Source of the DNA: Enterobacterales bacterium CwR94
GTDB taxonomy: Bacteria > Pseudomonadota > Gammaproteobacteria > Enterobacterales > Enterobacteriaceae
Assembly (NCBI GenBank): GCA_002837195.1
Contig: KZ478060.1
Location: 1-64,000 of the forward strand
Direction of reading: 5' to 3'
DNA length: 64,000 bases
In this document: positions 20,201-28,507 of the stretch, piece after piece
Position numbering within the stretch: the stretch's first letter is position 1
Layout: every line of letters starts with the position of its first letter
Notes under the pieces: model-generated
What the model was told of the DNA's origin: nothing
Seen by the model: the letters and a program-made list of their open reading frames with translations, nothing else
Database searches by the model: none
Position numbers and translations under genes: made by a program

Positions 20201-23200
20201 GTGAATACCGCGCGGTCGTCGCTGTACCGTATTGATGAGGGGGCCGGGCTCAATTTTTCTGCACCGACACAAATCACGCTCAGCGGTACGCAAACCACCG
20301 GCGTGATTGCATCCGGGCCCAACAGCGTCTTTAACAGTGGCAGCAGCCAGTTCACGCTCACCGGTAATGGGGCGACGGCTGCGCGCGTTGAGGGGGGCGC
20401 ACGGGGCACGCTCAGCGCCAGCAGTCAGTTTGCGCTCAACGGTGCTAACAACGTTGGCGTGCTGGTGAGCAACTTGCGCACGGATTTGAGTAATGCACTC
20501 AGTGGTGAGCGTGCGCCTACCACGGTAACCAGCAACGCGAATCTGTCGGGCAGCGGCGCAGGAGCCATTGGCTTTGATGTCACGGAGGGCGCAACGCTTG
20601 CCAACAGTGGGGAGGTTTCCCTGAGCGGCGCGAATAGCATCGGTATCCGTTCACGTAATGGCAGCACACTGAGCAACGATGGCGAGGTCAATATTGCCAA
20701 CGGCACCGGCTTGGATGTCAGCGGCACGGGTACCACGCTGGCAAAAGGTGGCGTGATCAATGTGAACGATGGCTTAGCGGGGGTAAGAACTCACGCCGGC
20801 GCATCGCTGGCACTGACCGGCAGCGACACCATCGTCACGACGGGGGGCAGCGCACATGGCATTTTGCTGGATAGCGGCACCACCGGTTTGAGTGCGCAGG
20901 ATGCCACCATTAACACCAACGGAACCGGCAGCGGCATTGAGAATCGCGCGGAAACCCGCAATGTCTCGCTGAAAAATCTGACCCTGAATGTCGCCAATGG
21001 CAGCGGCATTCGCACCTCCGTGGCCTTTGATCCGGCCTCCACCGTGACCACTAACGTGTCCGGTAGCGGTATCGGATTGAATATCACCAATGCAGACGGT
21101 TCGCTAACGGATACCGACTTGTCGTTGGGCAGTGGCTATGTGTTTAACGTGAATGGCGCGGGTGGTACCGGGATCCGCGCCAATACCACCGGCGCCATTG
21201 ATAGCGCTGCCAACGTCAACATCAACGATGCAGCAGGCGGCTCGGCACTGGTCACCAGCACCGCCTCCACCGTGCGCAATACCGGTACGCTGACATCAAA
21301 CAGCCTGACCGCGCCGGTGGTGGATTTGCGCGGTGGAAAAACCCGGTTTGAAAATTTCGGTACCATCATCACCGCCGGACCGGGCGTGCAGGCCGTGGCG
21401 GGCAGTAATGCGGATGACAATATTCTGCTCACCGAAGGCGAAGTGGTGGGGGATATCGCGCCGGGCGGGGGGGCCGACCGTTTTCAATGGACGGGTGGCG
21501 CCCTTAACGGCAGTTTGACGATGGGCAATGACAACAACAACCAGGCGATAGTGCAGGGTGTTGATTTGGCGACCACCTACCATCTCACCAGCGGAACCGG
21601 TACGGGCAACACATTGACCTTTGCGGATATCACCTGGCGTGGAGGATCCTTTGCCGCCGATGATCTTCGCAAAGGGGTGAATCTGGGTACGGGCTGGAGC
21701 ACGATTAATTTCAATCGCACGCAATGGACACTGACGGACAACCTCCAGTTAGGCCACAGCACCGTAAATATCGACGGTGATTCAACGCTGTACGCAGGCA
21801 ATGGCGTGGATCCCACGTTGTCAGGCGGCAGTGCCAATTCACTGACGGTAAACAACGCCGGTATCATCGATTTGACCAACGGCAGTGGGTCGCCGGGTAA
21901 CACTTTGACGGTCGCCGGTTCCCTGGCGTCAGCAGGAGGCAGTGCGAAGCTGGTGACCACGTTGAATGAAGGCGGCGCATTAAATAATCAGTTCACCGAC
22001 AATCTGCGCGTAACGGGCAATGCCAGTGGGACCACGCTGTTGGATGTCACGTTGAGTGATGCCAGCGTGGGGGCATTATCCGATCTTAACCACAGCGCGT
22101 CGGTTGAAGCCTATGAGGGGATTTCGTTGACGCAGGTCGCAGGCAATGCTCAGGCGGACAGCTTTGCACTGCGTGACGGCTACCTTGCCGCAGGGCCGTG
22201 GAGCTATTCGTTGTATAGCTTTGCGCCGGGTGAAAGTGATGCCAACCAGCGCCGCGTCGCGGGCACGGGCAACACCTTCTGGGACTATCGGCTGGCCAAT
22301 ACTTACGTTTGTGAAGGGGGAAGCCCGTGTGCGCCGCAGATCTTTGTCAATGCACCCGCCGCTGAACCTGCCGCACCGGGCAGCCCGATTCTCAACAATC
22401 CGCCCGCAGACGGTTGTGTGGTCAATGGGATTGACCGTTGCCTGACGGGCAATGCGCGTCAGGCTGTGATTCCACAGGCGCCGTCTTATATCTCCGCTCC
22501 GGTTGGGCTGGCCTATTACACTGCCGCCATTATTGACGATCTGCATAAGCGCCTCGGTGAGCTGCGCCATGAACAGCAACGCCCAGAGGGGAACGGCGGG
22601 GAAATGTTCCTGCGTTACATCGGCTCAAACCTGACGTACAAAAGCAATGTGGGCTTCAGAGACTTTGGCTATGACTTTGACCTTGATTACAGCGCATTAC
22701 AGATTGGCGGCAATGTGCTGAAACTGGACGGTGAAAAAGACAGCCTGCGTGGCGGCGTCGCCTATACGCGCGGCAACACCCGTCTGCGCCCCAATGCGGC
22801 GGACGGTTACAGCTCCACCACCTTTGACAGTGACAGTCTGGCGCTGTATGGCAACTGGCAGCGTGAAAACGGCTTCTATCTGGATGGCGTGCTGTCGTGG
22901 GACTGGCACCGTGGTGCAACCGATATTGCAACGCAAAAAGAGGTAGGGAAGCTGCGCGGTAAAGGCTGGACGGCGTCGCTGGAAACGGGTTATCCGTTCC
23001 AGTTTGAAAACGGCGTCAAACTGGAGCCGCAAGCACAACTGATGTACATGCGTTTGAATATGGATGACTTTACCGACAAACAAGGGACCTCAGTACGTTA
23101 CGACAGCTATAACCAAACGATAGGCCGCGTCGGTGCGCGGTTGGATCGTACCTGGACCGACGACGCGAATCGACGCTATACGCCGTATCTGCGTGCTAAT

Positions 23201-23437
23201 TACTACAAAGGCTGGGGCGGTGAAGCCAAAAGCACCCTCGGTGCCGCCAATGATCCGCGTTTTGATAGCACCTTCAGCAGCGGAAAATTTGGGCAGATGT
23301 GGGAAGCGGGTGTCGGTGGCACCACGACCTTTAAAAATGATGTTTCACTGTATGCCGAGGCGGATTACCGCAAAGAGATTGACGGTAACGGAGCGAAAGG
23401 TTGGCGCTACAACGTCGGCGTACGCTGGCAGTTCTGA
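17276..23437 (+). CDS. Giant type Va autotransporter adhesin-like protein
   Basis: A 2053-aa surface protein. Residues 1-28 are a Sec signal (MRFTLNPVLSALLVSQALLL then PVNRLWAA). Residues about 30-1660 form a passenger very rich in Gly, Asn, Thr and Ser with short repeated turns (GxIN, NNGxI, SGNxA), the pattern of a right-handed beta-helix. Residues about 1660-1770 are a linker carrying four cysteines (C1679, C1685, C1714, C1722) and an alpha-helical stretch ending DDLHKRLGELRHEQQ, the usual pore helix. Residues about 1775-2053 are the 12-strand barrel, ending GVRWQF with C-terminal Phe. GGAGGGGAA precedes the ATG at 17276; a GTG 18 bp upstream is less likely. No protease or lipase motif is visible, so adhesion or aggregation is inferred, not shown. 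It is a single gene with a strong terminator. Confidence 0.9.
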   Translation: MRFTLNPVLSALLVSQALLLPVNRLWAATLIEFDPQLNDQQANKLQVGNATETLTGNARFKPGIDGAVQTTLGAVNIVSGAEVLNKPLLDPGPQNLGITVPDSTTGGNTIYQVYNSASLVAQAPVTESTSVPDVENVNGEQYINTRIADVTSGGTLNVAIGVESARSTAATNGWTMAAKQSALFNVDGTGASDATLNWNGNNRITFTGAAATPVGNEAQRTFQVQNVATFMGAFSVTTLDGKSNAFTVTDAASLQRYNNWLITQLQTGNLSTASYNTEFNKAFTRTNANIVYDVSATPPDEVTQAIGNRNVISAQGSGAKVHLAAGKTLEASGASGGAIRASDGADVVLDGKLASQGSTADGSALVLTGNSTGTNNGVINGAFLNRADGTGVGSTSFGAHGVNVQSGSQFNNTGILNMAATGSNDANGVAGINLGTNASANNSGNINVGVNGSAARGTTSGVLLTDSTSQFTNNASGLIYIGRGPQNNKSETPADVSLNQSGLTSGIALMGGGSATNNGEIVIGTRTQNAAGMSANGGDATTMVNNGTITVNGAATRTPRENIGFSIFNSGSGGNINNAGTINLNGVNGTGVKVLASNGNQAAARSTGTINVAGSADPASGTRNFGVWVEGQGSGTASALVDGPVNLSGNGAIGVHARGNATVEVASDAIPRFSAGSNQIGFFAFGPNAKINVAGNTAFDVTTQGSTLFRLEQGADFDGTGLALTASGENAVGILGSGTGGTQINTQNARIDVTGKGATGLVIEGGANGVIDAATTMNLSGENAVAGIADGQKHTLSGANSGAASPATSLTSAAALTSAQNGLTGYIARNRAQLTNSGDINFSGANATGIRVETGATGTNTGNITINNGGSGLVVNSGTGTLTTTANNSGNINVNGGSTTARTRGVSATGARAVANLTGGSLSLNGVGAIGAQATQGATVNIANGATPVFNNSDQIAYHAAGVGSTINSATNSSNVNTARSSLYRIDEGAGLNFSAPTQITLSGTQTTGVIASGPNSVFNSGSSQFTLTGNGATAARVEGGARGTLSASSQFALNGANNVGVLVSNLRTDLSNALSGERAPTTVTSNANLSGSGAGAIGFDVTEGATLANSGEVSLSGANSIGIRSRNGSTLSNDGEVNIANGTGLDVSGTGTTLAKGGVINVNDGLAGVRTHAGASLALTGSDTIVTTGGSAHGILLDSGTTGLSAQDATINTNGTGSGIENRAETRNVSLKNLTLNVANGSGIRTSVAFDPASTVTTNVSGSGIGLNITNADGSLTDTDLSLGSGYVFNVNGAGGTGIRANTTGAIDSAANVNINDAAGGSALVTSTASTVRNTGTLTSNSLTAPVVDLRGGKTRFENFGTIITAGPGVQAVAGSNADDNILLTEGEVVGDIAPGGGADRFQWTGGALNGSLTMGNDNNNQAIVQGVDLATTYHLTSGTGTGNTLTFADITWRGGSFAADDLRKGVNLGTGWSTINFNRTQWTLTDNLQLGHSTVNIDGDSTLYAGNGVDPTLSGGSANSLTVNNAGIIDLTNGSGSPGNTLTVAGSLASAGGSAKLVTTLNEGGALNNQFTDNLRVTGNASGTTLLDVTLSDASVGALSDLNHSASVEAYEGISLTQVAGNAQADSFALRDGYLAAGPWSYSLYSFAPGESDANQRRVAGTGNTFWDYRLANTYVCEGGSPCAPQIFVNAPAAEPAAPGSPILNNPPADGCVVNGIDRCLTGNARQAVIPQAPSYISAPVGLAYYTAAIIDDLHKRLGELRHEQQRPEGNGGEMFLRYIGSNLTYKSNVGFRDFGYDFDLDYSALQIGGNVLKLDGEKDSLRGGVAYTRGNTRLRPNAADGYSSTTFDSDSLALYGNWQRENGFYLDGVLSWDWHRGATDIATQKEVGKLRGKGWTASLETGYPFQFENGVKLEPQAQLMYMRLNMDDFTDKQGTSVRYDSYNQTIGRVGARLDRTWTDDANRRYTPYLRANYYKGWGGEAKSTLGAANDPRFDSTFSSGKFGQMWEAGVGGTTTFKNDVSLYAEADYRKEIDGNGAKGWRYNVGVRWQF

Positions 23438-23476
23438 TAATCACGCAATTGAAATATTATTTAATGGCGTTTAACC

Positions 23477-23517
23477 AAACAGGCCGCCTTGCCAAACAAG
23501 GCGGCCTGTTTCGTTTT
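23477..23517 (+). terminator. Autotransporter gene terminator
   Basis: A perfect 15-bp inverted repeat, AAACAGGCCGCCTTG / CAAGGCGGCCTGTTT, with a 5-base loop and following T residues, 39 bp after the stop codon. Confidence 0.92.
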
Positions 23518-23563
23518 TGATTCAACGCGGGATAAACAGGGCTCGGGTTGTGCGAAATAGTGC

Positions 23564-23591
23564 TAAAGCAAACCGGGCGCGATGCCGTTTA
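23564..23591 (+). promoter_or_regulatory. Candidate sigma-28 (FliA) promoter for aer
   Basis: TAAAGCAA followed after 12 bp by GCCGTTTA resembles the flagellar promoter consensus TAAAGTTT-N11-GCCGATAA, with one extra spacer base. E. coli aer is FliA-dependent, which supports the reading. It lies about 50 bp upstream of the aer start codon. Confidence 0.5.
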
Positions 23592-23639
23592 TATAAAAAA
23601 ACATCACGCTTCGCATCCTAATATCAGCGGACACTCACT

Positions 23640-25184
23640 ATGCGTAATAACCAGCCCGTTAGTCAGCACGAATATGTTTTTGACCACGATGCCACTTTGA
23701 TGTCCACCACCGATCCCAGCAGCCATATCACCTACGCCAATGATGCTTTCATCGAGGTGAGTGGATTTACGCCGGAGGAGATCAAAGGCCAGCCGCATAA
23801 TCTGGTGCGCCATCCCGATATGCCAGAAGCGGCGTTTGCCGATATGTGGTCAACGCTGAAACAGGGGGAGCCCTGGAGTGCGCTGGTGAAAAACCGCCGT
23901 AAAAATGGCGACCACTATTGGGTGCGCGCCAACGCGATTCCGGTGATCCGCCAGGGTAAAGTGAAAGGCTATATGTCGGTGCGCACCAAACCGAGTGCGG
24001 AAGAAGTGGCGGCCACTGAGGTGTTGTATCGCAAGTTCCGTCAGGGACAGGCCAAAGGACAGCGTTTTCATAAAGGGCTGATCGTGCGCACGGGCATCAT
24101 GCGCTGGCGTTCAATGTTTAAGACTTTACCGCTGCGTTGGCGGCTGCGTTCGGCGTTGATGATGACGCTGCCGCTCAGCGTGCTTGCGGCCTGGGCGTGC
24201 GGAATGGGATTGGGCCAAATCGGAATCTTTACTGGCGTGATGGCGGCCCTGTTGTTTGTTATCGCCAGTTGGCTAGAACTGCAAATTGCACGCCCCATGG
24301 AGCGCTTATGCCGTCAGGCATTGCAGGTGGCAAGCGGGGAAAGCCATCAGGTGGAGCAGATGGACCGCGTGGATGAAGTGGGAATGACGCTGCGTGCGAT
24401 TAGCCAGTTGGGCTTGATGTTTCGCTGGTTGGTCAATGACGTTAGTGGCCAGGCGGTGATGGTATTAAAAGCCTCAGATACCCTGCGCAGCGGCAATGAT
24501 GATCTGAGTCGGCGCACCGATCAGGCTGCGGCCAATGTGCAGCAAACGGCGGCCACCATGAATGAAATGACCGCCACGGTGAAGAGCAACACGGAAATGG
24601 CAGCCGAAGTCAGCTCACTGTCGCAAGTCACCCGCGATGCCGCGGAAAAAGGCGGCCAGGTGATGAGTGGCATGATTGATATGATGTCCTCGATTGCCGA
24701 CAGTTCGAAGCAGATTGCCAATATCACCAGCATCATTGACAGCATCGCTTTCCAAACCAATATCCTGGCATTGAACGCGGCGGTGGAAGCCGCGCGCGCT
24801 GGCGAACAGGGCAAAGGTTTTGCCGTGGTGGCCGGTGAAGTGCGTAGTCTGGCCCAGCGCAGTGCCAGCGCGGCCAGTGAAATCAAACATCTGGTGGAAA
24901 CCAGCGTGGCGCAGGTACAGTCCGGCAGCCAACAGGCGGATGATGCCGGAAAAACCATGCAGGAAATTGTTAATCGCGTACAAAATGTGACCTCGTTGAT
25001 TGCACAAATCAGCGCGGCGACCGAAGAGCAGTCCACGGCGTTGAGTGAAGTCAGTCTGGCGGTAGAAGATCTGGATAACATTACCCATCAGAATGCCGAG
25101 CGGGTTCAGGAAGGGGCGGAGGCGTCAGGCAGGATGAATCATCAGGCAACCAGGCTGGTGGAAGCGATATCGGTGTTCCGTTAA
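23640..25184 (+). CDS. aer: Aerotaxis receptor Aer
   Basis: Inner-membrane chemoreceptor that senses redox state through FAD and steers cells towards oxygen. The 514-aa protein (E. coli Aer 506) carries an N-terminal PAS domain (about residues 10-120, with VRHPDMPEAAFADMW and NRRKNGDHYWVRANA as in Aer), a membrane anchor around 168-212, a HAMP segment, and a methyl-accepting signalling domain from about 265 to the end with the hallmark hairpin tip AFQTNILALNAAVEAARAGE near residue 378. It is isolated from other chemotaxis genes, as in E. coli, and probably reads from a FliA promoter just upstream. Confidence 0.94.
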   Translation: MRNNQPVSQHEYVFDHDATLMSTTDPSSHITYANDAFIEVSGFTPEEIKGQPHNLVRHPDMPEAAFADMWSTLKQGEPWSALVKNRRKNGDHYWVRANAIPVIRQGKVKGYMSVRTKPSAEEVAATEVLYRKFRQGQAKGQRFHKGLIVRTGIMRWRSMFKTLPLRWRLRSALMMTLPLSVLAAWACGMGLGQIGIFTGVMAALLFVIASWLELQIARPMERLCRQALQVASGESHQVEQMDRVDEVGMTLRAISQLGLMFRWLVNDVSGQAVMVLKASDTLRSGNDDLSRRTDQAAANVQQTAATMNEMTATVKSNTEMAAEVSSLSQVTRDAAEKGGQVMSGMIDMMSSIADSSKQIANITSIIDSIAFQTNILALNAAVEAARAGEQGKGFAVVAGEVRSLAQRSASAASEIKHLVETSVAQVQSGSQQADDAGKTMQEIVNRVQNVTSLIAQISAATEEQSTALSEVSLAVEDLDNITHQNAERVQEGAEASGRMNHQATRLVEAISVFR

Positions 25185-25189
25185 GCAGC

Positions 25190-25214
25190 AGGGCGGCAGC
25201 AAGCCGCCCTTATC
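25190..25214. terminator. Short terminator between convergent aer and ridA
   Basis: AGGGCGGC / GCCGCCCT, a perfect 8-bp stem with a 5-base loop, lies in the 36-bp gap between the two stop codons. The T-tracts are short, so strength is uncertain. Confidence 0.65.
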
Positions 25215-25220
25215 GTGGTT

Positions 25221-25607
25221 TCAGCGGCGCACAGCGATCGCTTCAATTTCGATTTTTACGTCTTTCGGCAAACGTGCCACTTCCACGCAAGAGCGGGCAG
25301 GGAACGGGGCCTGGTGTTCGGTAAAGAAGGCTTCGTAGGTCGCATTCACCGTGGCGAAGTCATTTAAATCTTTGACGAACACCGTGGTTTTCACAATATC
25401 GGCCACTTTGAGGCCTGCCGCTTCTACGATGGCCTGCACATTTTCCAGCGACTGACGCGCCTGCGCGCTAATGTCATCGGCGACCGCGCCGGTTTTAGGA
25501 TCGACCGGGATTTGGCCAGAAGTGATGATCATGCTGCCGAGGTCAACGCCCTGAACATAGGGGCCGATTGCCGCTGGGGCGTTTTCCGTGCTGATTTCGC
25601 GAGACAT
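25221..25607 (-). CDS. ridA: Enamine/imine deaminase RidA
   Basis: Cytoplasmic YjgF/YER057c/UK114-family enzyme that hydrolyses reactive 2-aminoacrylate and related enamines made by PLP enzymes. The 128-aa product equals E. coli RidA in length and differs at few positions; the family core FPARSCVEVARLPKDVKIEI, containing the catalytic arginine (R105 region), is intact near the C-terminus. Start chosen at MSREIST, behind AGGAG; the open frame extends 8 codons further upstream. In E. coli ridA follows pyrBI in the same orientation, and that order is kept here. Confidence 0.96.
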   Translation of the reverse strand: MSREISTENAPAAIGPYVQGVDLGSMIITSGQIPVDPKTGAVADDISAQARQSLENVQAIVEAAGLKVADIVKTTVFVKDLNDFATVNATYEAFFTEHQAPFPARSCVEVARLPKDVKIEIEAIAVRR

Positions 25608-25626
25608 AGCTTCTCCTGAGTGTAAG

Positions 25627-25655
25627 GCCATTTCCCCTCACACGCGTAAGGGGAG
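25627..25655. repeat. C-rich palindromic unit between pyrI and ridA
   Basis: TTCCCCT and AAGGGGAGG arms flank ACACGCGT. It resembles the interspersed palindromes at 33672, 43405, 47172 and 53684 and lies in a 3' untranslated region, so it may be a REP-like unit or part of the pyrBI transcript end. Confidence 0.5.
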
Positions 25656-25691
25656 GCAATGTGCAGACCATTATAGGGGGCGATAATCGGA

Positions 25692-26156
25692 TTACCAGCT
25701 TCCCACCACCACTTGATGCGCAAAGCTTTTTTCACAGTATTTGCAGGTCAGGGCGACGCCATCCGGGCGCTGTTTTACTGCAAAACTGGAGTGCACGGGC
25801 TCATTGTGCGTGATGCAATTGCTGTTTGGGCAGGTCAGCACACGTTCAATGCGGTCCGGTAGCGTAGGGGAAATTTTGCCCACCACCTCGTAATCATCAA
25901 TGCGATTCACCGTGGCGTGCGGTGCATAGACCGCCAGCTGGTTGATCTGATCGTCGGTCAGAAAGGTGTTTTCGATCTTGATCAAATCTTTGCGCCCCAG
26001 CTCGCCAGAAGGCAGGTTCAGGCCAATGGTGATGCGCTGGTCAGTTTCGGTCAGGCGGAACAGCGTCAGCAACTTAAAGCCAATTTGTGCCGGGATATGG
26101 TCAATAACGGTGCCACGCTTGATGGCTTCAACCTGCAATTTGTTATCGTGCGTCAT
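25692..26156 (-). CDS. pyrI: Aspartate carbamoyltransferase regulatory chain
   Basis: Regulatory subunit of ATCase that binds ATP and CTP/UTP and transmits allosteric control to PyrB. The 154-aa product (E. coli 153) shows the N-terminal allosteric domain ([19 protein letters not shown]) and the zinc domain with four cysteines in CPNSNC and CKYCEKSF (about residues 110, 115, 139, 142). The ATG at 26156 follows AGAGGATC and restores the family N-terminus; 7 further in-frame codons lie upstream. It starts 13 bp after pyrB, giving the pyrBI operon. Confidence 0.96.
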   Translation of the reverse strand: MTHDNKLQVEAIKRGTVIDHIPAQIGFKLLTLFRLTETDQRITIGLNLPSGELGRKDLIKIENTFLTDDQINQLAVYAPHATVNRIDDYEVVGKISPTLPDRIERVLTCPNSNCITHNEPVHSSFAVKQRPDGVALTCKYCEKSFAHQVVVGSW

Positions 26157-26169
26157 GATCCTCTGCTCC

Positions 26170-27105
26170 TTACACAATCGCGTCTGCGTTTAATACCAGT
26201 GCTAATAACGCCTGGCGTGCGTAGATACCGTTGCCAGCCTGCTGGAAATACCAGGCGTGCGGCGTGTCATCGACATCGGTGGTGATTTCATCAATGCGCG
26301 GCAGTGGGTGCAGCACTTTCATATGCGCACGCGCGCCTTCCAGATCCGCGGCGCGCAGGACAAATTGCGCTTTGACATTGGCGTATTCCGACGGATCCAA
26401 ACGCTCTTTCTGCACGCGGGTCATGTACAGCACGTCAACTTCAGGTATTACCTCTTCAATCGATTCGTGGCGGCTCCAGACAATGCCTTTCTCGTCCAGC
26501 ATATCGAGGATATAGCCCGGCATTGCCAGCGCATCCGGTGCGATAAAGTAGAAGCGATTGCCCTCAAATTTCGCCAGCGCCTGGGTCAGTGAGTGGACGG
26601 TACGGCCATATTTCAGATCGCCCACCATCGCCACGCTCAGGTTCGATAAACGGCCCTGGGTTTCCTGAATGGTAAACAGGTCGAGCAAGGTTTGCGTTGG
26701 GTGCTGGTTAGCCCCGTCTCCGGCGTTAAGAATGGGCACACCGGCAGAAAACTCGGTGGCCAGGCGGGCAGCGCCTTCTTGCGGATGGCGCATCACAATG
26801 GCATCGACATAGGTGCCAATCACCGAAATGGTGTCGGCCAGCGTTTCGCCTTTTTTTCCCAGCGAGGTGTTGCTGCCATCGGCAAAGCCGACCACGGAAG
26901 CGCCCAGACGATGGATAGCGGTTTCAAAAGAGAGGCGGGTACGCGTGGAGGCTTCAAAGAAGCAACTGGCTACCACCTTGTGTTTGAGCAGTTCTGGCTG
27001 CGGGTGTGCTTTTAATTGAGCGGCGGTGCGTAACACCAACTCCAACTCATCACGGTTCAGATCGTTAATTGAAATGATATGTTTTTTGTACAACGGATTT
27101 GCCAT
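26170..27105 (-). CDS. pyrB: Aspartate carbamoyltransferase catalytic chain
   Basis: Catalyses carbamoyl phosphate + L-aspartate to N-carbamoyl aspartate, the committed pyrimidine step. The 311-aa product equals E. coli PyrB in length and carries the carbamoyl-phosphate signature [13 protein letters not shown] (near residue 50), [12 protein letters not shown] near 134 and [10 protein letters not shown] near 228. The start at MANPLYKKH follows GAGGGGATC; an upstream in-frame ATG would add 9 residues. Control by the attenuator and leader peptide immediately upstream is described separately. Confidence 0.97.
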   Translation of the reverse strand: MANPLYKKHIISINDLNRDELELVLRTAAQLKAHPQPELLKHKVVASCFFEASTRTRLSFETAIHRLGASVVGFADGSNTSLGKKGETLADTISVIGTYVDAIVMRHPQEGAARLATEFSAGVPILNAGDGANQHPTQTLLDLFTIQETQGRLSNLSVAMVGDLKYGRTVHSLTQALAKFEGNRFYFIAPDALAMPGYILDMLDEKGIVWSRHESIEEVIPEVDVLYMTRVQKERLDPSEYANVKAQFVLRAADLEGARAHMKVLHPLPRIDEITTDVDDTPHAWYFQQAGNGIYARQALLALVLNADAIV

Positions 27106-27146
27106 GATCCCCTCCTGATAACAGCCAGACACAGTGAACGCCAGAC

Positions 27147-27175
27147 AAAAAAAAGCCCCTACAATGAGGGGCTTT
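27147..27175 (-). terminator. pyrBI attenuator terminator
   Basis: On the minus strand AAAGCCCCT pairs with AGGGGCTTT (9 bp, 6-base loop) and runs into eight T residues, a textbook intrinsic terminator, 41 bp before pyrB. The leader peptide's stop codon lies inside the stem, so a ribosome translating the leader closely behind RNA polymerase blocks hairpin formation. This is the known UTP-sensing arrangement of pyrBI. Confidence 0.92.
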
Positions 27176-27263
27176 CCTGACGATCGTTACAACGGAAGAA
27201 AACAGGCGCGCCGCCTGCGTTGAGGCGGGGATGAGCGTAAATGTGAATAATGCTCTGGCGCAT
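27159..27263 (-). CDS. pyrL: pyrBI operon leader peptide
   Basis: A 34-codon frame begins with ATG behind GGGAGGAACC and ends with TAG inside the attenuator stem. The peptide starts [18 protein letters not shown] and continues [16 protein letters not shown]. Compared with E. coli PyrL (44 aa) it keeps a His, then PRL, an Ala-Gly, and a Pro followed shortly by consecutive Phe; the phenylalanine codons form a T-rich run where RNA polymerase pauses when UTP is low. The peptide itself has no known function; coupled translation over the attenuator is what matters. It is shorter than the E. coli version. Position, ribosome-binding site and end inside the terminator make it convincing despite its size. 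Confidence 0.88.
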   Translation of the reverse strand: MRQSIIHIYAHPRLNAGGAPVFFRCNDRQESPSL

Positions 27264-27275
27264 GGTTCCTCCCGG

Positions 27276-27316
27276 CAAATTGTGGCGCATTATACGCAAT
27301 CGTTACCGTCTCGCAA
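27276..27316 (-). promoter_or_regulatory. pyrBI promoter with UTP-sensitive start
   Basis: On the minus strand: -35 TTGCGA (27316-27311), 16-bp spacer, perfect -10 TATAAT (27294-27289), and an initial transcribed sequence AATTTG at 27281-27276. In E. coli pyrBI the start sequence AAUUUG lets polymerase slip and add extra U residues when UTP is plentiful, aborting the transcript. The same sequence at the same place implies the same control. Confidence 0.85.
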
Positions 27317-27346
27317 CCCAAACTTTACCGCTGTGTTGAACAGAGG

Positions 27347-28348
27347 TTAGGTTAATGTCGCCACCATCACTGCTTTAATGGTGTGCAGGCGGTTTTCGGC
27401 CTGATCAAACACCACGCTGTTGGCGGATTCGAACACCTCATCGGTCACTTCCATGCCGCCGTGTAAGCCATACTGTCCCGCCATCTGTTGGCCCAGCGTG
27501 GTTTGATCGTCATGAAAAGCGGGCAGGCAGTGGAGAAACTTCACCTGCGGATTGCCCGTTTTCTCTAACATCTGGCGGTTCACCTGATAATCGCGCAGCA
27601 AGGCAATACGCTCTGCCCACACAGATTTGGCTTCGCCCATCGATACCCACACATCGGTATAGATAAAGTCGGCGTTTTTGACACCCTCATCGATATCTTC
27701 CGTCAGCGTGATGCGGGCCCCGTTTTTCTCGCCGACGCGACGGCACTCTTCGACTAAACTCTCCTGCGGCCAGCAAGCTTTTGGTGCCACCAGACGCAGA
27801 TCGAGCCCGACCAGCGCGGCGGCTTCCAGCATGCTGTTGCCCATGTTATTGCGCGCATCGCCGACATACACAAAAGTCATCTCGCTGAGTTTTTTCGCGG
27901 GCAGGTGTTCCTGCATTGTGAGCAGGTCGGCCAGCAACTGAGTAGGATGGAATTCATCGGTCAGGCCGTTCCATACCGGCACGCCTGCGTGTTGTGCCAG
28001 CGTTTCAACGATCGTCTGGCCGTGCCCGCGATACTGAATCGCGTGATACATGCGGCCTAACACGCGGGCGGTGTCTTTAATCGACTCTTTGTGACCAATC
28101 TGACTGCCGCTGGGGCCGAGATAAGTCACACAGGCACCCTGATCGAAAGCGGCAACTTCGAAAGAGCAACGCGTGCGGGTAGAGTCTTTTTCGAAGATGA
28201 GCGCAATATTTTTTCCGATCAGTTGGCGTTGCTCGGTGCCGGACTTTTTGGCCTGCTTCAGCTCTGCAGCCAGTGTCAGAAGTGAATAAATTTCTGCGGG
28301 TGTAAAATCAAGTAATCTAAGAAAATGACGCTGAGTGAACTGTCCCAT
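27347..28348 (-). CDS. argI: Ornithine carbamoyltransferase
   Basis: Catalyses ornithine + carbamoyl phosphate to citrulline in arginine synthesis. The 333-aa product (E. coli ArgI 334) shows the carbamoyl-phosphate motif [13 protein letters not shown] near residue 53, [13 protein letters not shown] near 133, and the ornithine-binding [10 protein letters not shown] near 270. GGAGAACGCG precedes the ATG. It shares carbamoyl phosphate with PyrB next door and is transcribed the same way from its own promoter, with an ARG box at that promoter. Confidence 0.96.
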   Translation of the reverse strand: MGQFTQRHFLRLLDFTPAEIYSLLTLAAELKQAKKSGTEQRQLIGKNIALIFEKDSTRTRCSFEVAAFDQGACVTYLGPSGSQIGHKESIKDTARVLGRMYHAIQYRGHGQTIVETLAQHAGVPVWNGLTDEFHPTQLLADLLTMQEHLPAKKLSEMTFVYVGDARNNMGNSMLEAAALVGLDLRLVAPKACWPQESLVEECRRVGEKNGARITLTEDIDEGVKNADFIYTDVWVSMGEAKSVWAERIALLRDYQVNRQMLEKTGNPQVKFLHCLPAFHDDQTTLGQQMAGQYGLHGGMEVTDEVFESANSVVFDQAENRLHTIKAVMVATLT

Positions 28349-28365
28349 CGCGTTCTCCGTGTTTT

Positions 28366-28383
28366 TATGAATTTAAATTCAAT
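28366..28383. promoter_or_regulatory. ARG box (ArgR operator) upstream of argI
   Basis: The core TGAAT-TTAA-ATTCA fits the ArgR consensus WNTGAATWWWWATTCANW exactly, 18-35 bp upstream of the argI start. A second, much weaker match (TGAATATGC at 28391-28408) lies beyond it; ArgR normally uses pairs, so that may be a degraded partner. Confidence 0.8.
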
Positions 28384-28507
28384 TTATATGGGTGAATATG
28401 CAAATGCAACCCCGGGCGTCGGAATCTTTGCGCTCGACTATAGTGGTAACAGACGCGGTGTGTGAAAATAGCGGCATTTCTGCCACAGCTGATAAGAGGA
28501 ACCTGTC

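Noticed and set aside
17276-23437. Trimeric autotransporter or two-partner-secretion exoprotein
   Set aside because: The C-terminus is a single barrel of about 280 residues, not the short trimeric anchor, there is no separate TpsB gene, and no haemagglutination-activity domain was seen at the N-terminus.
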